NCBI GenBank assembly: GCA_013368315.1
Contig: JAACJM010000052.1
Location: 372,001 to 436,000, forward strand
Length of the DNA stretch: 64,000 bases
Direction of reading: 5' to 3'
DNA from: Tetrapyrgos nigripes
Taxonomy: Eukaryota > Basidiomycota > Agaricomycetes > Agaricales > Campanellaceae
This document shows, in pieces, positions 37,101 to 49,043 of this stretch; the stretch's first letter is position 1; each line of letters starts with the position of its first letter. Position numbers and translations under genes: made by a program. The notes beneath the pieces were generated by a model. It saw nothing but the letters and a program-made list of their open reading frames with translations. It was not told the DNA's origin and did not search any database.

Positions 37101-39847
37101 CGTTACCTCATGGACTGACATTTTTCGCGAGCAGGAAAACAATTCAGACCATTTCTCTTCTAGCCCATTTGGCTTGTGATAGAGGGATATGGGGTCCTCA
37201 TCTCATCATTGTTCCGACCAGTGTACTTCTGAACTGGGAGATGGAGTTCAAAAAATTTCTTCCCGGTTTCAAAATCCTGAGCTACCACGGCAACACCAAA
37301 CGCCGGAAAGAGCTACGTCAGGGTTGGAACGACAAGTTACATTTCAACGTCTGTATCACTTCATATACCCTCGCCAGTCGTGATGCCCACATCTTCAAAC
37401 GCAAACCCTGGTATTACATGATCTTGGACGAAGCACACATGATAAAGAACTTCAAATCCCAGCGATGGAATATTCTGCTCATGTTTCGGTCGTTTCGCAG
37501 ACTGTTGTTGACCGGAACGCCACTGCAGAATAACTTGACGGAGTTATGGGCGTTGCTACAGTTCTTGATGTCTGGGACACATTTTGCAAATCTCAAAGAG
37601 TTTGGAGACTGGTTTTCAAGTGAGATTTTTATTTATTTATTTTTATTTAAAAATCTGGATAGCGCGCTAATCATACTCTTCTCAGATCCCTTGGAAAAGG
37701 CCATAGAAATGGGGAATATTCTGGATGATGAGACAATGCAGCGAGTTTCCAAACTGCATACTGTGCTTCGTCCTTATCTTCTTCGTCGCCTGAAGCGCGA
37801 TGTAGAAAAGGAACTCCCCAGCAAATATGAACACCTGGTTCTATGCCCTCTTTCCAAACGACAGCGATTCCTATACGACGAATTCATGTCTAGAGCCCAG
37901 ACTCAAGACGCACTCCAATCTGGTGTGTATCAGAAAATTGCCAACATCCTCATGCAGCTACGAAAAGTGTGCAATCATCCAGACTTGTTCGAAGTCAGGC
38001 CCATCGTTACATCGTTTGCCGTGCAGAGATCTGCAGTAGCGGATTTCGAGATCAAGGAGTTGCTGATAAGACGCAGATTGTTATACGAGGATGACCACGA
38101 TAAGATCAACCTCGGTGTGCTCGGGCTGTCGTTTGTTGATCGGCAGCAGAATTCGTTGCTGACTGCCCTGGAAACGCGGAGGCTGGATGCAACACCGCAA
38201 ATCCTTGCAAAGAGTCTCGCCGATGACCCCGGCCCGCAACCTCCCAAGGATACGAGGACCATCAAAGGGTTTAAGGAGTACAGTGCCTGGCAGAAACGCG
38301 CAAAGGCTGTTGCGCAGTGGACCCATCTTGGTTATCTTAACAGTCTGAGATGTGGATCCGTCAACACCCCGATATACAGCTCCGAAACAATTTCGTGCGT
38401 GCGTCGATTGTACGAGCCCATCATCCCCACTAGCACTCTCCAAAACGATTCTAGGACATGGGCACTTCGATATATGGACACCGTGACAAAAGTACACGAT
38501 GCAGTTTTGTCTTACGACGAGAGGGCGGCGAGTACAAGTGATCTCATCGAAAAATTTGCCTTTGCTACACCTGCCGTCGTCGCATTGGATCTCCCGAAGA
38601 TTGTGACTGTTGGTAAATCCGAAGAGCTCGAGCAGAGTATTCGTGCCCTTCCCGATGCCTTTGGCGCTTCTCTACATCATTCTGCAATCAAGCTTCAAAT
38701 TGCTTTTCCAGATCCCTCACTTCTCCAGTACGACTGCGGTAAGCTGCAGATGTTGTCTGAACTACTCAGGGAGAAGAAACTTGGGGGACACCGGGTGTTG
38801 ATCTTCACGCAGATGACACGGATACTGGATATACTGGAGATTTTTCTTAATTTCCATGGGTGGCTTTATCTGAGGTTGGATGGCGCGACGAAGATTGAAG
38901 ATAGGCAGTATATCACAGAACTCTTCAACAAGGACGACAGAATTTTCTGTTTCATCTCGAGCTCACGGAGTGGAGGCGTTGGTATTAAGTAAGTTGTCCT
39001 ATACTTTCTGCTATGCTTCATTACTAACTGTTGGCCCCATAGTCTTACTGGTGCAGACACTGTTATCTTCTACGATAGCGATTTCAACCCGCAGATGGAT
39101 CGACAGTGCGAAGACAGGTCAGTACAACCCCATCTGCAGTCTATGTGCTCAAGGCTAATAATCATTCTTCTTCGCAGAGCCCATCGAATTGGTCAAATCC
39201 GCGACGTCCACATCTACCGATTCGTCTCCAAACACACCGTCGAAGAAGCTATGCTCCGTAAAGCAAACCAGAAAAGATCATTAGACGACCTCGTCATCCA
39301 GAAAGGAGAGTTTGACTGGAGGACTCTGCTGGGTGCGAGTGACAACGAGAACGAAGACAACGACAGCGATGGAGCAGAAATTACCTCTAAAACTACTTTT
39401 GTCGGCAATGGTAGTAGCAGTGGAAGGGCATTGTTAACCAAGGCTCTGGAAGAATTCGAAGACGCTGAAGATACGAATGCTGCTAGAGTTGCGGAACAGG
39501 AGGAAGGAGATTTGGTTGGTGCGGATGAGGCGGACTTTGGTGGTGGTGCTGATGAGAGAGAAAAGGAGAAGGAGAAGGAGAAGGAGAAGGAAGACCTGTC
39601 GAGACGAACGTCCATGGTATCGATGACGAATTTGGGTTCTACTGGGGATGGGGAAGATGATCCAATGGGAGAGCCGGGAATTGCAGGCGATGTTATGGAT
39701 ATGCAAGACTTAGCTGCCGATTACGGTGAAGGCGAGCTCGATGAGGCTGAGGAAGGAGATGAAGAGGAAGGAGGCACAGTGGTTGAATACATGCTTGCGT
39801 TCATCCAGTCCGATGCCGAGTTTTTTGAGAATTGGAGTGTCCGGTGA
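34153..39847 (+). CDS. SWR1: SWR1 chromatin-remodelling ATPase (Snf2 family)
   Basis: Ten exons (34153-34359, 34414-34470, 34535-34570, 34623-35231, 35290-35859, 35918-37080, 37135-37619, 37686-38988, 39043-39117, 39178-39847) sum to 1724 codons in frame. Order: disordered N-terminus; HSA domain (about 35750-36000, [40 protein letters not shown]); acidic linker; ATPase lobe 1 with Q motif [15 protein letters not shown], Walker A DEMGLGKT, Walker [11 protein letters not shown]; a long insert after PDLFEVRP, typical of the INO80/SWR1 class; lobe 2 with [35 protein letters not shown] and QCEDRAHRIGQ. The end [19 protein letters not shown] is typical of Swr1. It is the motor of the complex that swaps H2A for H2A.Z in nucleosomes. 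Intact in all joins checked. Confidence 0.96.
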
Positions 39848-40149
39848 TTGGATACTTTGCAGTCCTTGTAGTTTTTATCTTGATACATCCGATATTTATT
39901 TGTTGTATCTCTTTGCGTGTATGTACTTCTTGACAATTTGGGCTATCGTAGTATGCATATACCTACTTACATCCCTATAGGTTCTTGTAATGTCTCACCA
40001 CTCATTCCTAGCTCAGTAGCCCGAGTGAGATAAGATATTGTGTTTGATCAAGTCTTTCAGTGTGTAGATGACTTGAGAAGTGCATTATGGCCATGAAAAC
40101 ATTTCAGCAGAATGTTTAAGGATATCAAGTGCTTCTCGAGTGGGACGTC

Positions 40150-41110
40150 TCAACTGGAAAGTTTTTGTGTCCCCGCCTTGTACTTCATCTCTTCGGCATA
40201 TTCTTCGGGAGCTGAGAGCAACCGAAGGACAATCTTCTCCTTCCAAGTCAAAACAAGCATGTGCAAATGCTCCACCTTGGAAACAGAAACATCAGTATCG
40301 GTTGAGAAAAAGCAACGAAGATGAACACACTCTCAACAATCTGCACATCCAAATCTTGACTGTTGAAGGGCTCTAGAATGCCAGAGAACACCTTCAAGGA
40401 CATCAAATTTATCTCGTCTGATATCCAGATGGACACTGAGTCCCGACCAATTTGCAGTGGAAATGGTTGTTTGAATTCGAAAGCGTACGCAACATTGTGA
40501 GGCGCGTTCACAATTTGTTTTTGTGTCGCAAGCCTGCGACACGACTTGTGCGCTTCCTTATGCATGGTTCCAGTTTTAACCAGTTCATCTCCCCAGGCAG
40601 AAAATCTCTTTTCTAAGGCAAACCCCCAGTTTGTGATCTCCCAAGGAAGACCATCACGTCTGACGAGGTCGACACCTTCTGGAAATGATATGGGGTCGTT
40701 GGATGGGCAAACACGGAAACGTACATCCCCGGCAAAGCTTGGCGCTTTTGGTTGTGGAGAATGGTAGTAGAAGAATCCTTTTGTGTTGTCGGGAAACGGT
40801 TGATGCTCTCCGTATACGATTCCCCAATTGATACGATCGCACAAGGCCGTGTTTTGGTATTTCATACGAAAGTTGGTCTGGCCGGAGAGGTCGAGGTAAT
40901 CATCGGAAGTGAGTGTGCTAGGAGTGACGGAAGAGATGTTGGGTCGTGAACGGTCCTATTGAAAGTGCTGTAAACTGTGTATGCTGAAGAGGAAAAAAGA
41001 GACACACACTCAAAAGCGTTAGCGACACGGAGAACTCTCTTCTGAGAGAGCAAGCCAAATAATCCTGAGTACGATGCCTTGAGAAAGGTTGATTTCTGAG
41101 CATTATTAGG
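40150..41110 (-). CDS. Unrecognised protein, 5' end uncertain
   Basis: The main exon runs from about 40965 to about 40310 and reads LTSDDYLDLSGQTNFRMKYQ, then INWGIVYGEHQPFPDNTKGF. An intron (donor gtgttc, acceptor ccaag) joins it to a last exon with LHMLVLTWKEKIVLRLLSAP and stop TCA/TGA at 40150-40152. Upstream, an exon of about 41030-41110 (FLKASYSGLFGLLSQKRVLR) joins at VANAFE/DRSRP. No ATG is seen in that frame before a stop, so a further 5' exon or a truncated gene must be assumed. No signal peptide or known motif. Well-formed codon use suggests a real gene. Confidence 0.6.
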
Positions 41111-41264
41111 AATCGAGGAAGATGACGATGACGCGACGGACGCGACGAACTTTTTCTCTCTTCCATCACACGCACATGGCCGCCCAACAACCCGCTCATT
41201 ACCGGCTCAGATGGATATCGCACCGTGAAAAGATCAACGTTCAGCTAACAGGAGACTAAAATCC

Positions 41265-41432
41265 ATGGAGAAGCTTGATTCGTCGGCACCTTATGAAGCA
41301 TGGAACTATGTGGATGCTAGTTTGGCTTATGGTCGCATTGTCATCATTCATGACCAGCTGGGACGAAAACCAGATTTGTTTTGGATCATTCTCGGTGCGG
41401 TAGGTTCTGTGACCGTGCAAAGCTTGCACTGA
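41265..41432 (+). CDS. Possible small ORF (55 codons), doubtful
   Basis: Reads MEKLDSSAPYEAWNYVDASL, then a hydrophobic stretch AYGRIVIIHD and LFWIILGAVGSVTVQ. It lies in the gap between two minus-strand genes. Its residue mix looks protein-like and the opposite strand is closed by stops here, but there is no homology support and chance is possible. Confidence 0.25.
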   Translation: MEKLDSSAPYEAWNYVDASLAYGRIVIIHDQLGRKPDLFWIILGAVGSVTVQSLH

Positions 41433-41739
41433 GGAGAAGCAGGGGTATTAGTCAGGCCAAAAATGCATTCTCGATCCGTAGACAGCTACTGCCTTGGCGG
41501 ACGCCAGCGCTACCTGGGATGATGGCGTAAATTGAGCAAGAAACTTGAAGCTCAGCTGAAGGTGCCTGCAGTAAAACGATGCGCCATTACATGCATTAAG
41601 TACAGCTCATTACACTCTTGTACCGCTGACTTCATCCAAAATATAACATATAAGCACTCTTGAACTGCTTAACACTACAATCCCTGATAATCAACCCAGC
41701 CTCAATACTAATACCATCGTAGCATCCTCTAACATTGGA

Positions 41740-42780
41740 CTAATCAGGACAGATCTGCAATTGCAAGTTGTAGCCCGTCGAAACAGTTGGCTCTGTGAAG
41801 CATTTCATCCATTAGTAATCCGTACGAACATCCAGGATAGATTAGAGACAGGAAAAAAAAAAAAACAATATACTCACTATTATCACCACCAAACTGAATC
41901 AATACCTTTTCCGGTCCAGGAATGACCATATCAGCAAAACTGTCTCCACCGTCGATATCAATCCTCACGCTGGCTGGAAGAGCGTCAGGGACGGGTGTAG
42001 AGATGTCGTCTGTACCATTGACGGTTTGGGTGACACCGCTGGCGTCGGTAACAGTGATTGCCAGAGGGAGGTTAGGTCGACATTCGCTGTTGAAGGCAGA
42101 GATGACACGGTTTTGGAAGGTAAGTGGGGTAAAGTCCTGAGGAGAAAAAAGTAGTGAGATTAATGTAAGTATATGCTTGAAGGAATACTTCGGCTCCTCC
42201 ACTCACCCTTTTCCGTGTAGAAGGTGTGTTATCCCAAGTCTGCGAGATAGTGTGAATCCAGAACACGCCCATTTCAAAGTTGTTTTCCGTGTAATGGACG
42301 ATCAGAGGCTGGACGGTGTCGTTACACTTGTATCGGACGTTTGAAGAGTCGTCTCCAGCAATCCTGTGTAGGTAGATAGATACAAAGGAAAAAAAGTTCA
42401 TGATCAAATCCTGATCCAACCAACACCGTCAACGTCAACTCACCTGTATCCAACCTCCGAGGCAGAGAATGAACCGCAAATATCAGCTCCGCCTTCATCG
42501 TCTTCCAGACCTCTCCACTTGCCATTTTCACAGTCGTCGTCAGAGCAGGTTTCAAAGCCATTGCTGCTCTGGAAGAGCATATCATACGAGAATATCAGTA
42601 GGAGTCCACAGAATATACAGAGAAACAGATAGAGAGACATACATCTGGCCTGGCAATATCGTACTCGGTGAAGAAAAAATCCGAGTCTGCTTGCCTTCGA
42701 GATGGACGAGCAGTGGCAGACCCAGTGGCAGCGAGTCCTGCGAGTGTTAGGGAGACCAAGGTGAGGAGGTTCTTCGTCAT
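41740..42780 (-). CDS. Secreted protein of unknown function, copy 1
   Basis: Five exons (42643-42780, 42444-42568, 42207-42363, 41878-42136, 41740-41792) splice to 243 codons. The signal peptide MTKNLLTLVSLTLAGLAATG ends near SATARPSRRQ, where a basic pair could be a Kex2-type processing site. The mature part has few cysteines (ETC, DDDC, ICGSF, YKC, ECRP, QICPD), enough for three disulfides. Other landmarks are NGKWRGLEDDEGGAD, IAGDDSSNVRYKCNDTVQPL and RIDIDGGDSFADMVIPGPEK. It has no catalytic motif I recognise. A TATA box 95 bp upstream and full duplication with copy 2 suggest an expressed family, perhaps in interaction with hosts or substrates; that is speculation. Confidence 0.78.
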
Positions 42781-42874
42781 GGCTCAGTAGTGACTAGTGA
42801 CTAGTACTCTCCAAGACACCAGGGATGTCGATGAGGCTGGAGGATGTTGAAGCGAATTTGCTGGCAAAGCTTGA

Positions 42875-42882
42875 CTTTTATA
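42875..42882 (-). promoter_or_regulatory. TATA box of secreted-protein copy 1
   Basis: TATAAAAG on the minus strand, 95 bp before the ATG; equivalent at 45088-45095. Confidence 0.6.
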
Positions 42883-43960
42883 CATGCGCGGCCGGGGACT
42901 AAGATCAGCTAAAATCAGAATGCGATGTGAGAGTCTGTATTGAGTCTGTATGCACAGATTCTGGCTGAACTGTGCTGGGCTGCTAGCCGACGCAGATCAG
43001 CACGCATCCGTCGACAGCGGTCCCGTCACTACGGGAGGTCAGGGAGTAAAATAAATGGTATAACTTGGAAACTGACGTCGACATGGTACACGTCGCATTG
43101 GTGAATTTATTGCGCTCAAGTTCAAGTTGGAATCTATGGTCACGGTTAGTAAAGCTGAATCCAATGAGAAAGAAGAGAAATATCTTGTCGGATGAGCACG
43201 TTCGAGACGCTAAAGACGGTAACGACAGAAGCACTAGACAAGACCACCTGTAAGTATTCCAAGGACACATTCTTCGGGCAAATGTAACCTGGGGACCAAT
43301 CACTCGGGCTATGGCAATTGTAAGACGAATAGATTGTACACATGCACGCACTGCGGCCGTGTAAACTATCCAAGCGCAGCGCGCCTGAGCGCTCCCATGG
43401 GCTCCGGTCCACCTACGCAAATGATTCAACAAGATCACGAAGCTGAAACGAGAAGGAGAAGACGCGATAAGCTGCGATACACGTAGTAGAATAGAAGACG
43501 AATAGAGTTGTTGGCATTGCGACTTCTCCAGCCCATGGATCCAGTGCAAACGGTGTCAAGTCTGGGTTCAACGTCAATGTGAAGTTGATAGGCCCAAATA
43601 TAGAGCTATCGCCCTGCTCGGGTACAACGACGCTGGCGGAACTATTAATGCAGTTGTACAAATAGAAGTGACTTGTTCGGTCGGATTCCGATTCTCCCTG
43701 TACTTCGCGTACAACGGAGTACAGATATAGAGATTGTGGATTGGCAGAGACGGCAGAGGGCAGCCTGGGATGATGGTAAATTGACCAAGCTCAACTGAAA
43801 GTGCCTGCCGCAAAACATTGCGCCATTACGTCCAATATATAACATATATAGATAGATACCAGCACTCTTGAACTACTTCACACTACAATCCCTGACAACC
43901 AACGCAGCAATACTAATACCATCGTAGCGTCCGCTAACAATGGACTCCACTAGTCACAAA

Positions 43961-44999
43961 CTAGTCAGGACAAACCTGCAGTTGCAAGTTGTAGCTCGTC
44001 GAAACAGTTGGCTCTGTGAAGCATTTCATCCATTAGCAATCCGTACAGACATCCAGGATAGATTAGAGACAAAAACAAAACCAATACACTCACTATTATC
44101 ACCACCAAACTGAATCAACACCTTTTCCGGTCCAGGAATGACCATATCAGCAAAACTGTCTCCACCGTCGATATCAATCCTCACGCTGGCTGGAAGAGCG
44201 TCAGGGACGGGTGTCGAGATGTCGTCTGTACCATTGATGGTTTGGGTGACACCGTTGGCGTCGGTAACAGTGATTGCCAGAGAGAGGCCAAAATCACAGT
44301 CGATGTTGGAGGCGGAGATGACACGGTTTTCGAAGGCAAGAGGGGTAAAGTCCTGAGGAGAAAAAAGTAGTGAGATGATTAATGTAAGTATATGCTTGAA
44401 GAAATACTACGGCTCCTCCACTCACCCTTTTCCGTGCAGAAGGTGCGCTATCCCAAGTCTGCGAGATAGAGTGGATCCAGAACACACCCATTTCAAACTT
44501 GTTTTCCGTATAATGGACGATCAGAGGCTGGACGGTGTCGTTACACTTGTATCGGACGTTTGAAGAGTCATCTCCAGCAATCCTGCGTAAGTAGATATAA
44601 GGGGGGAAAAAGTCCATGGTCAAATCCTGATCCAATCAACGTCAACTTCAACTCACCTGTATCCAACCTCCGTGGCGGAGAAATCAAGGCAGATATCAGC
44701 TCCGCCTTCATCGTCTTCCAGACCTCTCCACTTGCCGTTTGCACAGTCATCGTCAAAGCACGTTTCAAAGCCAGTGGTGTTCTGGAAGAGTATATCATAT
44801 AATACGAGAATATCAGTAAGAATTCACGAGAATATACTGAGAAACAGATAGAAAAACATACATCTGGCCTGGCAATATCGTACTCGGCGAAGAAAGTATC
44901 CGAGTCTGCTTGCCTTCGAGATGGACGAGCATTGGCAGACCCAGTAGCAGCGAGTCCTGCGAGTGATAGAGAGACCAAGGTGAGGAGGTTCTTCGTCAT
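43961..44999 (-). CDS. Secreted protein of unknown function, copy 2
   Basis: Same exon layout, signal peptide (MTKNLLTLVSLSLAGLAATG) and end (QVCPD) as copy 1. Conserved blocks NGKWRGLEDDEGGAD and RIDIDGGDSFADMVIPGPEK are unchanged. The region aligned to ECRPNLPLAITV in copy 1 reads DCDFGLSLAITV, and DICGSFSASEVGYR reads DICLDFSATEVGYR, so the changes cluster in two short patches while cysteine spacing is kept. Open throughout by the same splice sites. The pair probably arose by unequal crossing over; function unknown. Confidence 0.78.
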
Positions 45000-45087
45000 G
45001 GCTCAGTAGTTGACTAGTACTCTCCAAGACACTGGGGATGTCGATGAGGCTGGAGGAAGTTGAAGCAAGTTTGCTGTCAAAGTTTGG

Positions 45088-45095
45088 CTTTTATA
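45088..45095 (-). promoter_or_regulatory. TATA box of secreted-protein copy 2
   Basis: TATAAAAG on the minus strand, 89 bp before the ATG. Confidence 0.6.
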
Positions 45096-46050
45096 CACGC
45101 ACCGCCGGAGACTGAGATCAGCTAAGCGATCATTGCGATGTAGGAGTCTATATTGAGTTTGTATGCACAGATTCTGGTTGTACTGTCCTGGTCTGCTAGC
45201 CGACGAAGATCAACACGCATACATCGACAGCGGTGCCGTCACTACGCGAGGTTGGGGAGTAAAAATAAATAGTATGGAAACTGACGTCGACATGGTACGC
45301 GTCGCATTGGTGCGCTCGAGTTGGAATCTATGGTCACGGTTAGTAAAGCTGAAGTCCTATGAGAAAAAAGAGGAATATCTTGCCACACGAGCGCCTTCGT
45401 GACGCTAAAGACGGCAACGAGACAGAACTGTTTGTATTCCTTGTATTCCAAGAATGCACACTCTTCGGGCAAATGTAGCCTAGGGACCAATCGCTCGGGC
45501 TATGGCAATTGTAAGGCGAATAGATTGCACTGCGGCGTGTAGACTATCCTGACCAAGCACGGCGCGCCTGAGCGCTCTCATGGGCCTCGGTCAAGCCTAG
45601 ATCCACTTATGCAAACGATTCAACAAAATCACGAAGTTGAAACGAGAAGGAGAACTGGAGAAGAGGCGATGAGCTGCGATACACGTAGTAGAGTAGAAGA
45701 TCTGATGAATAGAGTTGTTAGCATTGCGTCATCGTCATGGACGCGCGCGTCTCAACGCCCAATCTGAAAAATCTGGATACCGAGACGAGCTATCAACGTC
45801 AAACATGAAAGCACTGTGTCGGTATTAATAAATTAGCTACATTAGAATAAACAGTACCACTACTTAGAGACTACTACTTACTTACAGGTACAAATGCGCA
45901 ATAATACAAGTAGATGCAATGTCCTATTCCATGGGCCGTAGCTTTATCGAACAACGTTCCATCTCCATTTGTACCCAGCTCTTTCATACTCACCTCTTAG
46001 CCATAAGCCAATATGACAACCCATCCAAAGAAATCCTTAACAAAACCCAC

Positions 46051-47594
46051 TCAATTAAAGACTCTCCCTAGCCCAGCACATATCCTACACTCTTCATCGA
46101 AAAACAACCCTCCCAACCCATTGGCTTTCCCATCGCCTAGGCATTTCCAACATAATCTTCCTCCAATCCTGGGGTCTCCAGGTCTATAGACGACTGAACC
46201 TGGGTTTCGTGGAGGTCCATACCCGGTGCCAACATAATGAATATTGGGACGAGGAGGAGGGGGTGGTAGTTGTATAAGTGGAGGTTGTGGCGACGGGCGA
46301 TGATAGCCTGGACCTGAAGGAGGAGGACCTGGCGGCGGAGAGAAAGGCCCTGGTTGAGAAGGACTTGTCGGATCACTATTCAGCGCCCCAGTATGCGTTG
46401 GGGCGATAGGCGCTGATGCTGGCGGTGGACCAGGGGGAGGTGCAAATGATCCACCAGTAGGCATCGGTGCATTTGCAGGTGGATGCTGATGATGCCACGA
46501 GGCACCTGGGTAACCTGCTGGGGGTCCAGGAGGAGGAAACCCAGAATTTGGGGGATGGTGTTTGGGAAGAGGTCGCTGGAAATTGGAATTTGCATATGGA
46601 CTGGGATCGGGTGAAGTAGCAGAAGACGGCGAGGTGGAACCTGAGCTGGAGTCGGGAGGTGGTCCCCAGACGTAAGTAATCGCGCCTTTGAAAGGCTTGG
46701 CATATTTGGACCAGCATTTGCGACAGGGATGTGTGGGATCAGCGTGTTTGTAGCCCATATTATGACCTAGGAACCATAAGGTAAGTAAGGTATGATATAA
46801 TAGAATCGACCATACTCACATTTCTCGCAATAATAGCCTGTAGGATACACTAACAACTTTCCATCATGGAGCAGAGGATGGCCTGGCACGGGCTTGTGAG
46901 TTGGACGGCCGTCATCGGGAATCTGTGAAGGTGGTGGTCCCGAAGGAGGCGGATACGCGTTAGCATGAGGCTGTGGTGGATAGCTGTTGTAGCCGTAATT
47001 GGGATTACTCGAAGGACCGGCGACACTCAGGTTATCCAAGGCATCTGTGATTTGCCTCCACAGAGACGGCGGTTGTGAATAAGATGGAGCAGAGTGAGAT
47101 TGAGCTGGGAACAAGTTCAAGCCGAACGGCTGGGGGTTAAAACCGGTTGGATGTGGGGAGAGGGAGCCAGCGGGGCGGTGTGGAGGAGAGAGTTGGGAAG
47201 GAGGAGGAGGTGGTCGTTGGAATGGTCGGGTAGGTCCGTATTCCATAGTTTGTTCACCATGGTAAACGTCGGGTCCAGGCGTGTATGCTGGTGGAAGTTC
47301 TTCGGTTAGAGTGGAATCCACTGCTGAAGTAGTACTGTGCGTAGCATTGGTGTTTGTAGGCCTAGAAGGAAGGGCAGGTGGTGTAGCTGTTCTGGGCGGA
47401 GGAGTAGGTGCTGATGGTGTAGTTGTGGACGTACTCGAAGTACTCGGCACGGAATCAGTGATGTCATTTGAGGTGGTAGTGGAAGTTGACAAAGCAGCAG
47501 AGTCTGTAAAAGGATCTGAAGAAGACGAAGACTCCGCAGAAGGAGTAACAAGATTCCTGAACGGGTTTCGCGAAGACTTGACTGCAATCGACAT
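46051..47594 (-). CDS. Proline-rich protein with DnaJ-like zinc finger (Hua1-like)
   Basis: Two exons (46820-47594, 46051-46766; intron of 53 nt) give 496 codons. The first 240 residues are low-complexity, rich in S, T, P and G, with an NPFRN near the N-terminus and a PPAYTPGPD motif. A conserved core follows: GHPLLHDGKLLVYPTGYYCE, then KCHNMGYKHADPTHPCRKCW, so two CxxC pairs are completed across the intron. A second Pro-rich spacer leads to the C-terminal finger GGRLCWKCLGDGKANG and CRICAGLGRVF, with the CxxCxGxG pattern of DnaJ zinc fingers. This layout matches yeast Hua1, a cytoplasmic protein linked to actin patches and ubiquitin-ligase adaptors. The orthology is inferred. Confidence 0.75.
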
Positions 47595-47884
47595 CGAAGG
47601 ATGTCATATTCACGTGTCGCGGATTTACCTTTCTAATTTGTTGTGCACCGTCTTTTGAGCCAAACAACGCGTATCGCGTCCACGTGGGTGACTACCTTGT
47701 TTCGTTTTGACCACTTACCAGATTGAGCCCATTGTGCCACAGACCCACAGCAACAGGTCAAAGCACCCTTTCAACTATAAAATGAGCTCTTTTGATCCTT
47801 GCTCTTCTTCTTTCATCCCATTGCTCTTGCCTAGCAGCAAGTTAAAGGCTTCACCCAAATCTTGACTCGAACGTCCCTACATCC
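47595..47884. promoter_or_regulatory. Bidirectional promoter with two CACGTG boxes
   Basis: 290 bp between divergent start codons. CACGTG palindromes lie at 47611-47616 and 47681-47686, 70 bp apart; such E-boxes bind bHLH factors (Cbf1/Pho4 type in yeast). A TATAAAA at 47776-47782 serves the plus-strand gene about 105 bp downstream. Confidence 0.6.
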
Positions 47885-49043
47885 ATGACAATTACAAGGC
47901 CATCATCTACGATCTCATTTGCCGATGACTACACTCTCTCTGCATATGGCGACATCTCGTACTCCGAGATCAATTATGTCCCTAGTGCACCTTCTGGCAT
48001 TGACTCTCCCAAAGAGGAAAGAGAAAGGGGTTACGGGAGGAACTCGAAGAGGCAGCCTCCTCCAAATCGAAGGAGACAGAGAGTACGTTTACACTACTAT
48101 CTCATCTAGGCTCTGACCTCATTTCTTTTCACAGGGCGACGACACAATCTACGCTTTCCTCGACAAACTCTCCGCGATTGAAGCAGTATCAGACCGATCT
48201 GCTACCCCTTTGCCAGACTCAGAGGCAGATGCGTCAGACTACGATGACGACAGTTACTTTCCCCTTCGCAACGATGTTGACGACGATGACAACGACGACA
48301 AAGAGGACTCTGACCCAGACGAAGAGGAGGAGGACGAATTCAATGGAGACACCGATGCGACTGCTCGTCCACGAGCCCGAGCCCAAGGACGCGCTCGTTC
48401 TGGTACTATCACTCGACAGGACATTTTCAGTCCTCCTGCTCCGGTTCTCGCTTCTGCTTCACAAGCCGATCAGGCACCAAGTCGTATTGTGGTCGGGAGA
48501 GCTGAACCGACCGGAAAGATCGACTTCTCTACTGACACCGACACTACCTGTATCAACGCAGAGTACCAGAAAAAGAATCAACTGCCATCCCCATTGAAGC
48601 TCCTCGACTCCAACTTTTCTTCTTCTCCTTCTCATTCTCATGGTCAACCCCATCCCCGTCCTCGACCTCGTAAAGCTCAAGAGACCGAAACGAAAGGCAC
48701 CGACGGCGACAATCACAACGCTCTTGGACTTGGGGTGATTGAGAAAGAGAAAGACATCGGGATTGACATCGTTACAGAGAACATTGCCATCGCTAATAAC
48801 AAGAACGAGAACAGGGACAACAAAAACAAGGCGATTGGGAAGAAAGAAAAAGATAAAAGAAACGGAAACGGAAACGTAGCCGAAAAACCTTGGCGATCTG
48901 GTCCTCTACCTAAACGATCACCGCTTCCTCAGTGGGACTGGGATACCACTGGCACTGGCAGCTTTGACGACGATATGAACGTGTCGTTTGGACCTGGGTC
49001 GAGTTCGATGTCGATGATGTATTTTAAGGTGAAGATGACTTGA
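47885..49043 (+). CDS. Intrinsically disordered protein, unrecognised
   Basis: Two exons (47885-48082, 48135-49043) give 368 codons in phase. The N-terminus (ISFADDYTLSAYGDISYSEI) is followed by a basic patch (KRQPPPNRRRQRGDD) interrupted by the intron, and then by DTIYAFLDKLSAIEAVSDRS, the only stretch likely to fold. An acidic run (DDDDNDDKEDSDPDEEEEDE, about residues 110-130), a PRPRPRK repeat and an Asn/Lys/Glu-rich region end near the Trp/Pro-rich KPWRSGPLPKRSPLPQWDWD. This composition fits a regulatory or scaffold protein; no function can be assigned. It shares a promoter with the Hua1-like gene. Confidence 0.7.

Larger units (their letters stand above)
41519..43530. repeat. Tandem duplication unit A (secreted-protein gene)
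   Basis: Matches 43766-45730 in direct orientation, including 3' flank (gatgatggcgtaaattga), the whole gene, and 5' flank through ctgctagccgacg and ggaatctatggtcacggtta. Confidence 0.88.
43766..45730. repeat. Tandem duplication unit B (secreted-protein gene)
   Basis: Direct copy of unit A (41519-43530), diverged by scattered substitutions and small indels. Confidence 0.88.

Noticed and set aside
38081..38497. Minus-strand ORFs inside the SWR1 gene
   Set aside because: They overlap conserved ATPase exons on the plus strand and have no features of their own.
39214..39706. Serine-rich minus ORFs at the 3' end of SWR1
   Set aside because: Complement of the acidic Glu/Asp/Lys tail of SWR1; low complexity only.
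47094..47658. Plus-strand ORFs opposite the Hua1-like gene
   Set aside because: Gly/Val/Arg-rich complements of the Ser/Thr/Pro-rich coding strand.
48178..48597. 139-codon plus ORF overlapping the disordered-protein gene
   Set aside because: Shadow frame; the spliced frame 47885-49043 is longer and keeps phase.
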